Shown here piece by piece: positions 1-12,400 of a stretch of 64,000 nucleotides of DNA. A model generated the notes under the pieces. That model was not told the DNA's origin. It saw nothing but the letters and a program-made list of their open reading frames with translations, and did no database searches. Made by a program: the position numbers and the translations under genes. Every line of letters begins with the position of its first letter. The first letter of the stretch is position 1. This DNA is from Ancylostoma caninum (Eukaryota; Nematoda; Chromadorea; Rhabditida; Ancylostomatidae), in assembly GCA_037903475.1 (NCBI GenBank), contig JBAJFG010000638.1:1-64000 (forward strand), given 5' to 3'.

Positions 1-776
1 AGCCTCGGAGAGGATCGAACCCTTGACCATGTCGATGATGTGTATGGTTGTTTTTCGTGACGAATACGAAGGTATTTCGTTTCGAAACTCTGTACGAACG
101 CTTTCAGACTGAAATTCGCTCACCGCACACGCTTTAACCCCCAGCAAAAATTTTAGCCTCGGTAGGGATCGAACCCTTCACCATGTAGATGATGTATATA
201 GATGTTCTTTCTTGATGTGTTCGAGCCTCATTAGTTACGTAAGCAACATTGCATAGTTAATGCACGTTTTTTGTCCGCCGCGTACATTTCAACGTTTTCC
301 ATAAAACTTCCAAAGAACTAGTTAGATCTTTATCTCCTTCCTATGCTCTGGCTCCACCACGCCTCTCGCAGTACGAACACCTGAAATGGGATATCTAAAT
401 ATCTAAATTCTGCAAGCATAGAAGGCAATTTGTGTGCAAGGGGGAGGGGGTCGTATTTTTGGTGGCTGGAAAGGGGGGGGGGTCGTATGGGGATCGACTT
501 TTTACTATCATCACGCTTGACCCTGTCTAAGATTTTGAGTGCTTCTGAGCCCAGATATTTGTTCTTATAGCTCTATACGTGAACTGCCAAGAACAGCTTT
601 CTTATAGTTTCTTAAGTTCGAATACACTCGGCACAAAAGTGATTCTGTACAGTTTCTCACGAATTTTGAAGATGTTCTTTTCTTCTTTTGTACAAAATTT
701 GACTAGTCAAAGTATCACGAACTGTCAGCGCAAAAATTTTTCCATGAGTGTATGTCATTCAATTTCTCAGTTTTAG
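1..776. other. intergenic or upstream-intron DNA with a duplicated tRNA-like B-box motif
   Basis: I see no coding exon here. Two short related segments, 1-40 and 153-195, contain on the minus strand a GGTTCGATCC box like the internal B box of tRNA genes. No D arm or anticodon arm can be folded next to them, so they look like tRNA-derived (SINE-like) scraps rather than tRNA genes. A run of G at 434-483 is low complexity. The missing 5' exons of the adenosine deaminase are not visible in this stretch and should lie left of base 1. Confidence 0.4.
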
Positions 777-2018
777 GAAGCTTACAAGCGTGGAATTCAT
801 CGTACTGTCCATGCAGGAGAAAGTGGAGGTGCGAAGGAAGTTGTGAAGGTCTATTTTTTTTGTTTTTTTTTAACGAATGTAATATATTGGTTCTTTGCTT
901 GTCTGCTTCCATCACGCAAAATCTTATAGTATTTAGGCCATCAATGACATGCATGCTGAAAGGATAGGACATGGTTATCGAGTGATGCAGCAACATGACA
1001 TGTATAAGAAGTGAGTGACCTTCAATGTGCAGTGTTTTTATTCGAATTCTAACTGAACTCTTCTTTTGTCCTCGTTCCACTATTCGAAAACCCCTTGTGT
1101 TGGACTCTGCTCCCAGTTTTATTTGGAAAGTGTGATATATTTAGGTATTTCCTGGATGACCAACGAATTCACCTCGAGGCGTGCCCTTACTCATCAATCA
1201 TGACAGGAGCTGTCCCACTCGACTGGAAGAAGCACCCTATTGCCAGGTTAGCAACGATCAATGGTCGAATGTCATCTTCCGGGATGTGTGATGGGGAGCA
1301 TGGCCTAGCTCAACACATTCTGGGCAATTCATACTAGCTGCGTGTGTTTGACGTGCGTATATGATAAGGTATAGGCTCACTCGATGCAACTCGGAAGCAG
1401 GTGAAACGTACTCGTTTGCGTCCTCGCTGCCTTTCAACTGAGGATGTGCATGCCACGCTAACCTGTCTCCATGGAAAATCTTCGGCAAATGGATGCGTGC
1501 GTCCGACACGCGACTAGTGCACGCTCTTAGTATAAATTGCCCTTTACGCTTCAAGAGTGCTTCATGAAGGAGGGTGAAGCGAACCAGTAGACATCCTGGA
1601 AATATCCTTACTCGAAATAACGTATCACGTTTTCTAAAAATTCGTTTGATTATGACAATATTTTCCACACAAATTTGCAGGGTGAAAAGAAAATGAATAA
1701 CTATAAAACAGAAGCAAAAGTAGAAGTTTTCAGTTGGGCAAGGGACAAGGTGAATTTCTCGATCTCTCGCGATGATCCCACTTGCTTCGACAACACTATG
1801 CTGAGCGAGCTGCAGCTGGCAAAGGACGAAATTGGTCTAACTCCTCATCAACTCTGGCAATGTGTAAGTGTTCCTTCCTCTACTCATTGTACCTCATCCA
1901 GAAAAATCCAGGAGTGATTGGTTTTCAGCAACTCAACGCTGCCCGTTCATGTTTCTTGAAGGAGTCCGAGAAGGAGCCCATCATCGCAAAGATTCTCGCT
2001 GCAGAGCCCAAGCACTGA
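777..2018 (+). CDS. adenosine deaminase, C-terminal five exons (5' part outside window)
   Basis: This is a zinc-dependent adenosine deaminase (adenosine to inosine, purine salvage). Exons are 777-848, 937-1010, 1145-1246, 1734-1863 and 1929-2018. All junctions are GT-AG, the phases 0/2/2/0 fit, and the TGA stop is at 2016-2018. Together they give 155 residues, about the last 40% of the family's usual length. Visible signatures are TVHAGE (zinc His and catalytic Glu), GHGY (catalytic His), ACPYSS and the SRDDP motif with the catalytic Asp pair. The end, QLNAARSCFLKESEKEP, follows the ADA C-terminus. These motifs separate it from the ADAL (N6-methyl-AMP deaminase) branch. For the last exon the acceptor at 1928 was chosen over one near 1910 because it restores the family spacing. 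The third intron carries a MITE (1319-1546), and AATAAA lies at 2247-2252. Exons coding for the start and first zinc histidines must lie upstream of base 1. Confidence 0.9.
1319..1546. mobile_element. MITE family A, copy 1 (intronic)
   Basis: The ends are inverted copies of GGGCAATTNATACT, and the interior shares the GACGTGCGT and ATGGATGCGTGCG blocks with the copies at 10704-10947 and 28121-28372. It lies wholly inside the third adenosine deaminase intron and has no coding capacity. This copy is the most diverged of the three. Confidence 0.7.
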
Positions 2019-2246
2019 CGTCGATCTTTTTCCTCAATCAGCCGATCATTCCTAAAAACAACTTTCATTGTTAAGAGCACATTCATGGCGGCCTTAGTCC
2101 TGGTGGTTTTCACTTGCATATTTCCAAGGGTGGGATCATATCAGAATGCTAGGTTTTTGTAGTTATTGTCCACTCATGGAGATTCTGACGTTGTATTGCA
2201 TTTTTGAGTTTCCTATTGTATGCATGTGTTCTTCGCTGGTGTCAAA

Positions 2247-2252
2247 AATAAA
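2247..2252 (+). terminator. polyadenylation signal of the adenosine deaminase gene
   Basis: AATAAA sits 229 bases after the stop codon in an A/T-rich stretch. It is the first such hexamer downstream and is a reasonable 3' end for the adenosine deaminase transcript. Confidence 0.45.
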
Positions 2253-2299
2253 ATTATTAAAATCATAAATTGTAATGTATATTCCATTATAGACTGAAA

Positions 2300-4079
2300 A
2301 ATCGAATGTGACCAGTACTTGAATAGCCATTTTGCAAATAAAATCACTAAATCGATATTCTTGGGGAAAATGGCTGTCAGTGAATATAACCAGATCGATA
2401 AATCAATGAAGATGTAAGTTGCAAAAAGAAGTTTGTCACATTCGCGTCCAGCCTGTAGAGAATAATTTCGAGAGCTTCATGTAGGCTGACGCCATCCATA
2501 TTAGCTTGCAAGTTCGTGAAGTTTTGTGAGCCCAAATCAGGACGTTTTTTTCGAGCTTACCATGAGATATGGGTATCATCTAAAAAAAGTGTATCAAGTG
2601 AGAAAGAACCGTTGTGTCTTCGTTCTATGAACTGTTCTATGGAACAAAATCTGAGTTTCCTTTTGATTATACACAAGGAAGAAGTCTTCCAGCATTCCCA
2701 GCTAGGATTTTTGAACGCAGAGTTCTTGAAGGAGCAAAAATCGACAAATAATGGAATGGCTTCTGACCAACGAGCAGAATGAGGACGACGACACAGTATT
2801 GCGGCTGTAGGGAGAATTTCATTGTTTCTTAAATGGTGATGAGTACCGAATTCAGTGCCAGTACTTGAAGTCGGTAAGCGTACAAAAGTGGGTCGACACA
2901 AGAAGATGCTTATCGAAGCAGAAGGTTCCACTTCAGCATGTATCACGAGATCGTGACGAGTTGAGGCCGAAGGAATTCTGTACTAGGAGTACTCACTTAC
3001 TGTACTAGCGATACTTCCTCTGTCTCAAAAGCGATGACCAGCCAAAGCCTTTCCTTATTCAGTAACAGGGCGGGCTCAGACTCTATGAAATTTAGATAAA
3101 AAGTACTCAGTTCCTGTCAATCTCAATACGTTAAGCGCATGATAGATAAATTCTTGGATCAATGGCATCCCGATTGGTGGTTGTATCTACTTCTTCTATC
3201 TGTAACTTGTTTTTTGTTCCACTTGTTTGATTTGTGTTCTAAAGCTATACCATAGCATTTTACATTGTTTTATTAATAGCAATGATCGTGTTCTTTCCAC
3301 GATACGAGTTTGCTCGTGTAGTAAGTACATATAATACATAAGGCGTCCAAGACGAGCGCAATCGAAACGGAATCCGAAGGTGGAGACATCTCATCCTAAG
3401 TTTTGCGGAATAGAGAAGACTTCGTTTCACCTGAGTACCTGTACGTAGGCCCTGTAAGAAGGTAGATAAGCACAATACTACATTGCTCTAACGTGTTCCT
3501 AAATCAGCCGCAAAATCTCTGCGGAGACTCAGGCATGAAATTGATACTCTTCCACGAGACAACATTGTTCACATAATTGTAATTCTTCATGAGAGTATGG
3601 AAGGTTAATCGAGCGGTTCATAAGCGGGATCTAATGCTCAGCTACTAGAATCTGTTAGAAAATTCGAAACCGCTTCGGCGGAACCAGAGCGAAAATGAAA
3701 AAGAGCAGCGGTCTGGTATGTGATGAAAATCCCTATAAAAATGGTTTATTTAATTAATTAAATTGAATAAATTGCCAAAAAAAGTGCAGTGACCTCCGAG
3801 GGAACTTTCCCTTTCTTGAGTTGCATTGAAGACTAGAACGATAAATTAATTAAGGAAACTTTCTGGTGACACACTTGCAGGAGAGGTGCATGACCGCCCC
3901 CACACCCCTGAAAGAGTTACATCGTAGCGTATTTAAAGAATAGACAGGCCGTCCTCACGTCATGATGCAAAGCAAGAACGGCGTAATGTCTGAGCGAATA
4001 TAAGCTTGAAAAATAAGTGGAGCTGGGAAGGAACATGGTAGCGAAGAAAACAAACGAAGAATCCTTCCCATGCTAGTAC
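2300..4079. other. no gene recognised
   Basis: A/T-rich DNA. I find no phased exons on either strand. The longest open stretches (2516-2782 on +, 2557-2946 on -) overlap on opposite strands, show no family motif and have no convincing splice partners. Confidence 0.4.
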
Positions 4080-4562
4080 ATCTCATCCAGGGGTTATGTG
4101 GGTAGTCATCTCTCGTAATGCTAATGTCTTCAATAGGGCTGCCTTTATAGAATTATGGGGAAATTTGTTTATTTTCAGTTTCAGAATGCCCAAGATCTCA
4201 GACATCAAAGTTAACATGGTCTCTATAACAAAACCGATGACTATAGCTTCAAAGTTATTAGATACTCAAATCGTAAGTCAAACAACCCACGTTTCATAAT
4301 AACAAACACATTTGTAGCAGAAGTGATTAGAATAGGCAGGACGTGTTCTAGGATTGAAGACTTTAAAAGTAGGGTGATAGAGTTGTGTGAAGTTAGCATA
4401 CAGAATGGTTGGACACCTTTAGGAATAATTAGAACTGTATGTAATGCGCTCGGAGATAGGCCGTACATATTGCTTAGGTATGGTTCAACTAATGCTGTCC
4501 ATCTTCCGTTATTGCATGAAATTAATGCTCTAATTAGAAACATGACATAGAAGTGGCGCACT
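4080..4562 (+). pseudogene. degenerate retroelement ORF, possibly Penelope-like reverse transcriptase C-terminus
   Basis: One frame runs open from 4215 to the stop after 4550. It starts near HGLYNKTDDYSFKVIR, continues with FVAEVIRIGRTCS, then a DFKSRVIELCE stretch and a QNGW motif. This layout (short Ser/Leu-Tyr-x-Lys-Thr motif, an arginine-rich helix, then an asparagine-glycine motif) resembles the end of the reverse transcriptase domain of Penelope-like elements. I cannot align it without a search. A stop at 4212-4214 and a second frame that is open just upstream show that it is broken. The left border at about 4080-4095 resembles the terminal repeat of the element at 62762-63808. Confidence 0.3.
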
Positions 4563-4594
4563 TTTTTGAATAACTAGGTCATTGGCACAGGACG

Positions 4595-4603
4595 TATAAA
4601 AGG
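4595..4603 (+). promoter_or_regulatory. TATA-box-like site
   Basis: TATAAAAGG follows the broken retroelement ORF, with a CA-rich and then pyrimidine-rich stretch downstream. No start codon with a supported gene follows, so it may be the promoter of a decayed mobile element. Only the motif itself supports it. Confidence 0.25.
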
Positions 4604-5181
4604 ACAGGGAAACACAACTCACTTTCTTCATCTACTACACCTTGTACCTCTCTCATTCTCACTCTCATCTCATTTGTATAGCATTAAGCACTTTTCAAGC
4701 TTCCTTGGGAACTACTGATGAAAGGGTCCATGACCCGGGGGCGCCAAGGAAAGCTACACTTCCGGTCTAGTTCAAGCCCCGAAACCGGTAGTGTAAAAAC
4801 ATTAGGATGTTTGACTGCTGTGTTCTTGACACCATTCTTTATTACATTCATTCCCAGATGAATCAGGACCTCAACTGCTTTTCCTACATAGGATGTTACA
4901 ACTCTCTGTGTATGGGTTAATCCAAAACCTTTGTGTGAAGCGGCCAACCTCATGGCTCACCAAATTGTATTACTCGGTTTGAAAGCACATAGCAAAAACT
5001 TTCTTCCGCCAATGTTATAGCACACGAACTTTGGAATAATCAATTTTAATAATATTATTAGAAATATGGAAAGCTATTGTATCATCGAACTTACAAAAAG
5101 TTGGTAGAAGAATGTTGCCTTTTTGCCCGTTTCGCTCCCTAATCCATGTACGAGTAAATAGACTCGATAAGTAAGGTTCTC

Positions 5182-5617
5182 TTGGGAAAAGTGTTTTCCA
5201 GTGCGCTTTTCATGACCTATATTAGACCTATACTTGAGCACTGCACACCTATCTGGTCTCCCTCTAAGAAACTTCTCATCGATGCAGTAGAAAATGTCCA
5301 AAAGAAATTCGCGCATCGCATACTTGCCAGGAATGGGCTTGTTAGGATCTCTTATAGAGAGACTCTCGCACCTCAATGCAACATCACTTTTACTCAGGAG
5401 AAATATCTCTGACCTGAATGTGGTCTACATAATCGTAGCATCCGGTATTGATACCAATGTCGAAGATTTTTTCACTTTTTCTAATTTTAATGGCAATACA
5501 AGAGGACATCAATTGAGGATAGTTGTCGAAAATGCGCACACCCAACAGTTCCATGACTCCTACCTGGTTCGAGCTGCAGAAATGTGGAATGACTTGCCGG
5601 AGACCATCGTATACTGA
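5182..5617 (+). pseudogene. non-LTR retrotransposon (LINE) reverse transcriptase, C-terminal fragment
   Basis: The first frame (5182-5412) reads a block like YIRPILEHCTPIWSP followed by ENVQKKFAHRI, the classic post-palm region of CR1/jockey-type LINE reverse transcriptases (YxRPxLEY...W.P, then VQ+.FT+R). The homology continues in another frame (5294-5617) with RRNISDLNVVYII, an FFTFS motif, a TRGHQL motif and RAAEMWNDLPETIV, the usual end of that ORF (R..xxWNxLPxxIV). The frame change falls between about 5350 and 5400, so this is a frameshifted 3' fragment with no catalytic core. The class is clear; the exact clade is not. Confidence 0.8.
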
Positions 5618-5955
5618 TCGTCACCGACTTCTTTTAATAGCAAGCTCAAATCTCTTCTCAAGAAGAGGGGTTACATTAGCTTTTACCGTTGTTAAGACTA
5701 TAAAGTATCCTTGTTTTTTCGCAGTATGGTCTTTCATCGTCTTAGAAACGGAGTCAGCCACCAATCGCCCTAACAGACATATTATTTTCTTATTTGTTCG
5801 AGTTTTCTTTTGTTTCTGTACTTGTTCTGTTTTCTAATAGGTCATTCACTCACATTAATGCTCCTTTTCCAGGTTTTTTTTTGCTTAGGTACTGGATTAT
5901 TTGGTTTGTTTCCTCTTTCGAAAGCCCTAACTCTTTAAATATCCAGGAGTCGTTA

Positions 5956-7584
5956 CCGGGGCTGGTAGTAAAATCCTAAATATTGGCAGCCATCTGCTGC
6001 TGCCGTGACGTGAGGTAGCTGCCGACAAATAGCCAGTGGGATGTCGGCATCTTTCTATTCTTATGCACGTGTCCTCATGTTGGACACCAGTTTGTTGCCA
6101 GCAATGACCTCAGCGCTGCCGGCAGCTCGGTTGCTCCCAACGCGACCTGAGCCCACGGCGGCAAGTCAGAAAATGAAGAGAGAACATGTAGAGGCAAGAG
6201 GGTGCCGACGCAGAAGCTCGGTCATGGTCGGGAGCATGACGGACGTCAGCACCTCCTACTAAACCCCATTTACATGGAATTGTCCTCCTTTTAACTAGAG
6301 AGAAGTAGTCCACAGCACATACATATCTGCTGTAAGGAAGATGCTTTAAAGGATTAACTAGTTGAACTTGAATCTTTTAACATGGCAACATCTAATCTAC
6401 GCTTGTTCTCTCAACCTCGTCAATCGGATAGCCCGTCAATGGCAATTTCTTCACGGCACCGATACCCACGCAAATTACAATACCCGCACTAAGTTTGTTA
6501 AAAATGAACATTCAGAACGCGGATTTGCGTTCTTTTCGTTCCAGGGCGATAACTCATCGTAACAAAGTGATTCACAGACCAAACAAGGGGTCGGAAGCAG
6601 CAGTGGAGTGGGCTAGCATATTTCATGAAACCGGCTCTAAATTTCGATTTTCAACATTGAAATTCCAGAGTCATTCATAGTGCTCGGATCATGCCGCGCA
6701 TCAAAGTATGTCGCACGCTATGCGCGGCGAGGGCGCGGCAGAATTAAGAACTTGCGAATTTCGTGGTTGAAAATCAGAATTTGGGGCTGATTTCATGGAT
6801 TATGGTAGCCCACTCCATTGCCATTTTTTACCCCTGGTTTGGTCTATGAATCGCTTTGTTACGACGAGCTATAACCCTAGAACGAAAATAACGCAAACCC
6901 GCGTTCTAGACGTTCATTTTTTAACAAACTTAGTGCGGGTACTGTACCTAAGTTCAGACCAGGCTTATTGTATCTGTGCTCGTAGGGCATCGCTTGGTCT
7001 CTCACATGACCCTGGGCCATCCTAAACCATCTTATCGTCCACATCGTTCTCTTGCATCCTTCAATTGGATGTCTCTGACAACTGTGCAGCGCCAATGCGC
7101 CCGAACAGCGTAATACGTCGGTTTCAAATTCTACATAAGGGCGTCTGTTCTTTCTTGCTGTCGTCAATTTCTTCCATTCTTCCTCAATTTCTGTCAAGGG
7201 GAGCAAAGGTTTAACAAGAGATAAAAAAGCGAAAAGTCAAAAATGGTCTTAAGCTTTGAACTCGACTTACTGCACTGTTCGGGTTGCGTTCGTGCTGCAC
7301 AGTTTTCAAAGATAGAGCCGAGCGTATAGACTTTGTAAGCGAGACCTCCTCAAGCTGTGTAGTGGATCAACCAACTTCTCAAACGCGTTACATTGATATG
7401 AGTGCACACTGTGTCGGCATCCCTGCTCCCGACGTGTCGGCATCTTTGCTTACTTCATTTTCCATTATGATGACGCCATAGATGGGAGCATGTTGGGAGC
7501 AAAGATGCCAACATGCTGAAAGCACCTGCCTACATGACGGCATCTTAACGTCACGTCATGGAGTACTTTACTACCGGCCCAGCT
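5956..7584. mobile_element. 1.6-kb non-autonomous DNA element with long imperfect terminal inverted repeats
   Basis: The left end, around GGCTGGTAGTAAAATCCT (5960-5977), is mirrored at 7563-7582. Similarity continues inward on both sides for about 280 bp with indels, including CCGTGACGTGA/TGACGTGACG and a GAAAATGAAG block at 6170 and in the right arm. No transposase ORF is visible. The middle is occupied by a separate foldback repeat (6478-6952). Target duplications could not be identified by eye. Confidence 0.5.
6478..6952. repeat. foldback repeat nested in the 5956-7584 element
   Basis: The arms at 6478-6655 and 6764-6952 are inverted copies of each other. Both contain ACCCGCACTAAGTTTGTTA, TCGTAACAAAG and GGAGTGGGCTA blocks, with roughly 80-85% identity by eye. 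The spacer of about 110 bp is GC-rich. No protein is encoded. Confidence 0.75.
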
Positions 7585-7589
7585 GGCCT

Positions 7590-9425
7590 CCGCGGTCGGG
7601 AGCCTTCGCCGAGCTTTTCTAAGGGAAACAACCGTCTGCGAGCAATGTCAATAGTTTTGTTCCACATGCCGCTAGTATTTAATTACTATTCCGCAACTGA
7701 CCAGTAAATAATGATAACTCGTCAGTATGGCTTTGTCAGAATTCCCATCTACCAGACACTCAATTGTCTCATCACCAATATCATGAACGCTTTTACATGC
7801 CACCACTCTGAATTTTTTCGTCATTTTATTTTCCTTTTTTATGCTATATCATAGTGAGTTCCTCCAGCACACTAATGATTCTGAGCATTTGACAAGATTC
7901 CATCGATATTTGTTTTTTTTTTAAATATGCGACAGCGTTATGGTCGAGCAAATTAATAAACACAGAGAAGAGATGGGGGGGGGAATAGCATTTCAGCTAG
8001 TGCTCACAGATGGCCGATTGCACTGCGTTTTGGCTATTGCGCATTTTTATGGCTTCGTTCGTGTTTCGTTTGTGTGAGCTGTTTTATGAAAACTACGCAT
8101 CTCGTTTGCTAATTATGCGGAATAGTTCGGTCGCAGTCATACACAAAAGTCAGTTCAGGCAGCCAGTGATGCAACAACACTATTAAGACTAACAACTTCA
8201 CGTGCTACTAAAACACCAGTTGAAACTCTGCCCCAAAATCTGTGAAATCATTGCACTCATTCTGTTCGCATCCAGTTTTCGTTGTGCTATTATTCTGTAA
8301 CTACTGTTAGGAGAACATCTTGCGTTGTAAGGTTTGTCTCCAAGGAACGTCCCTTCACCACAGTAATGCTATTTTTGGATATGAAGTCACACCTGTCATT
8401 TCATAGTCATGATCATATTATTTACTTTGATATATTCTACCATTCCTATGGAATGTATCTAGGACTAGGCCAGTCGTATGAATGCTTTCCTTGAATGCTG
8501 AATGCTTTACTGGGAATCGCAGGGAAATATCCCTGTTGTTCACTTCCCTCTTCCACTTTCCCTAGAGTTTTTTGGTCGTTGTTTGCCTTTTTTAATCTCA
8601 AACAGCTTTTACATTTTTACTACATACATCACTGATGCGAACGATGAGCATTTCCTCAATTGCAGCCATTTCTCCATCTTTGACGAAACGTTCTTGACCG
8701 TATAACCGTGTTTAACGCTGTTTGCGCAACCCTATGATGCCCTCTGTACTCTCTTTTCAAATTTAGGCCTTGGAGATCAAGCGAAAGTCCCCCGAAATAC
8801 GTTCTGAAACTCATCACATAAGGGTGGCGACTGTGACGTCGTCGTATATCCTGTTGTAGCTTTGGTAGCGTTGCTCACATTCTCATATTATTGTTCTCTC
8901 ATATTATTGTATGCCCCATTTGGTTAATTTGCATCGTTGATGCTCATTGGTGTGAAATGAATCCGGCGGACATGTTGCAGATCCAAAGAAGGTGTTAATA
9001 CATCGAAAGCCTACCAATAAATCCATCACACCAGAGTCATAAACAATGTAAGAAGCAATCGTAGCAGTAGTACATGAAACTACACAGTTAATGCGTAAAA
9101 CTGAACAGCAAGCCCTTTATAGATTTCTGCTTGCTCCCTCTGCCATTAGTGCAGCTCAGACCTGCGACTAAATTTTTATTATTTACGAGAATAGTGGCCG
9201 AGAAGCAAAATACAGGTTTCGCGTGACACCAACGCGCTTCTTCACGTAGAAAAATATTTACATAATACATGTTCACATGTCTAAAGCGAGAAAATAGATG
9301 GTGGTGGTCTAACTGCGTCTGGGACTGTTCCAGCAACAATACAGGCAGCGTACAGTATGGCGTGAGACGTTTTCGGGCAGGCTAGACTAGAAAGCTGCGA
9401 GAGAACATGGTTCGGGTCAGCTCCC
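7590..9425. other. no gene recognised
   Basis: Neither strand offers exons with matching splice phases. The open stretches are short (60-80 codons), lack known motifs and use the A/T-rich composition of the surrounding intergenic DNA. Confidence 0.35.
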
Positions 9426-9430
9426 GGGCG

Positions 9431-12400
9431 TTAGTGCACCCAGGTGGTGCGATCTCTTCTTGGCGACGTGCCGGTCGTTCTCCTTGAGTGGTACTCCACC
9501 ATCATGATATCGTCGGCGTTTCTGTCGTACATCGACGCCGGAGACGACTGTTCAGAGCTAGAAATTCGTATGTTAGTGCTGAGGTCTGTTAGTACGAGAG
9601 TGCTAAGAATTCCTACAAATCAGCTGCAGCGCCTACCCGCTTGTGTAGTAGTCGGCGGCGGAACCGAGTGAACGAGGTGAAAGCTCGTACTGTCTCTTCT
9701 CATGGTATGCACCGTATCCTGCGCTTCTATACGGGATGTAGCCCTGTTTCTGTTCTCTGGTTGTCACTCTTAGCTCTTCCTTGTAAGGAGTACCTGAATT
9801 TAACGCTAGTAGCCGGGCAGAAGTGTGGTTTTTATGGATATTAGTACACTATTGGTGGGGTGAAATTGACGTTAGGCTGAGCATCCCTCCTATTTTTGCT
9901 AAGAATCAACTGTTACACCACGCTCCGTGATATACCATCAATCAAAGGGGGACGGATGGTCCATTCGTGGTGATCTGTTGGTGAAGCAATGCCAGGTTTC
10001 ATATTATCTGTTTCAAAAACGAAGTTAATTGAGTATTTGTGCCTATAATCTGCATTTCTCGGCTGTCTCTCCGAATGTGGCACTATTTCTCGCAATCTCT
10101 TTTTCTCTCATGTCTGCCCAACTACGTTCCCCGGTGAAACACACTATATGTAGGGTATCCAGTGTTGTCAACTATATAGTTAACAAGACATAATTTATCA
10201 AAGACGAAATTTCTTTAGTTCACAATCAAATTTGCACAGAAGGAGAATGAAAAAAAATTGATCAGGTGGCCAACTTTTGCACCAAACTAGGTCTCGCACG
10301 GAAGCAGAGATCAAAAGATACCGGGAAGAGAGTGCGGCTATAAGTGACGGCGCGGGAAACCCCCGGTGTAAAAGAAACGTTGTCGGTCTTTTCCCCGGAG
10401 TTGATCTCTTTCTCCATCGTTCTGGATCCACGCCGACGCCACCGCTCTCTCCTCCCACGGAGCCCCAGGAAGCTCTTTTGTTCTTTATATTTTTATGTTT
10501 GAATTTGTTTTTTCGTGATGTTAATAAATCGTTTTGTTTTTCCGTGTTCGAGTGTTCGGTACAGTCGTGAAAGCGATTGATTTACTTGAATTCTGCTTAC
10601 TTTGGGTCCCAACGTATCACAGTCTAAGTTCAAGCTAAAACAACTGCAAATTTGCCTGGAAGTGAAATGTAATCCAGAAGCAATACCACAATGGTGTTCC
10701 CATAAAGGGCAATTTATACTGGATGCATGCGGCTGACGTGCGTGCGTCTATACGATGAAGAATAGGGCTCAGTCGCATCGCAGTCGCAGCTCAGACGCAT
10801 GCGTTTACGGCCGCGCGGCGACCGCGCGTTTTTTTTTTATTGACGATTTACATGCCGTGTTGACCGGTCTTCATGGGAAATCCCTTGCAAATGGATGCGT
10901 GCGACTGATGCGCGACTGACACACGCAGCTGCTATAAATTACCTTTAAGACCGAGTAAATGCATGTCTTTTCACGGAAATGACTAGAAATCATAAAATTT
11001 TCTTGCGCCACAGATGGAGTTGAGGTGGAAACTTTCTTCATGTTGCGAAAAAGTTTGTCCTATGTAAATTTCATCAATCCAATCGAAGTTGCTCAAGCCC
11101 AAAAAAGAACGAGCATGGAAGCTGTCTAGAAATCAGCGTGCAGTTTCTGTCAAGATAAATTCTGCATTTCTTAAAAAACATGAACTCAAGGAAACGGGGC
11201 TCTAATTGCAAAGAACAGATGAATAACTTGCTGAACCAGCGCAGGAAGTGCCTAAACGCACAGCATCGCCTCAGGCTCAGTTTCAAGATCTTTTACTAAA
11301 TTCGCCAAAAGCAGCTGGTCACTACGACATGCATAATTCCATGCTAAAATACCCGAAATATAGATTGAAGTCCACTGGTTTGTGGAGAAAGGGGGCGGAG
11401 ACAAGGTTTCTCTATGAATTTGTGGTGAAGAAATCTCGCAGCCTCCTCTTAGGTTTGCCCACATCATGCAATCAAAAAGAGTTAGAGAGCATTTTGCATG
11501 GATTCACGCGCAGCATTGTGACTAACAGCTCCTGGGAACTTCAATGTTAAGAAAATCTTTGAGGCGTTTCAGATGAGATGTCGAGCCTTTAAAGGGAGAA
11601 TATTCCTTGGGTTCACATCCATAAACCTTGGAAATCGCACGGCAACGAGAGGTGAATAATTGTAATTTAGAGTTTGGTTATTTAGAAAATACCAGCTCTC
11701 AAAATGGAGAGGCGGGAGATTATTGGTCGCCTGTGAGTTGATAGGACAATTAAAAATTTAGGGAATTTCCTATAATTCATGTTCGAAAATTGCTGTGTGA
11801 TAAATCCTAAGTGGCGAAAAGTGACCCCTGACCACATCTGTGTCCATCGCCACTCATCCCTTCACCAATTCTTTGATTCTTCCAGAATATTCGGTCTTTG
11901 CTCCATAATCACATGGTCCCTAAGGAGTTCTTGCTCAACGATCTAAGACAAACTGAAACTCAACTCGGCGCATTCACCACCTCCACACATCGCTATGTAT
12001 GTTTGGGTAAATACTGCTACGCTTTCGCTCACTACGCGTTTACGAAGCGTATTTGCGTTTCTGTGCCTGTCGCCGCGAGCATGAACGCCGTAAGCTGTTG
12101 CGCAACCGAATCGCCCGTTTTTCGCCTGACCTTTGCCACTGGATTCGTGCGCTTGAATTCCTCAGTTTCACGTCAGAAGGGGAAAAAAGTGGGACTGAAC
12201 AGTGCCGGTTTAAGAGGATTAATTTCCGCAAGACTTGTGATATGGGGGAAAGTGGGGAAGGGATGATTCCTGGGTTTTCTTCCTGGAGATGATTTAATTA
12301 TCAATTCGGAAGTCTTTCTTCTGGAAATGGTTAATATTCGCAGTTTAAGATAAGCACACGGAAGATCAAGTGATATTTTACTCCAAGGTAAGTGTATTTA

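Noticed and set aside
1..195. tRNA genes suggested by GGTTCGATCC boxes
   Set aside because: Only the T-arm-like part exists; no acceptor, D or anticodon stems can be folded.
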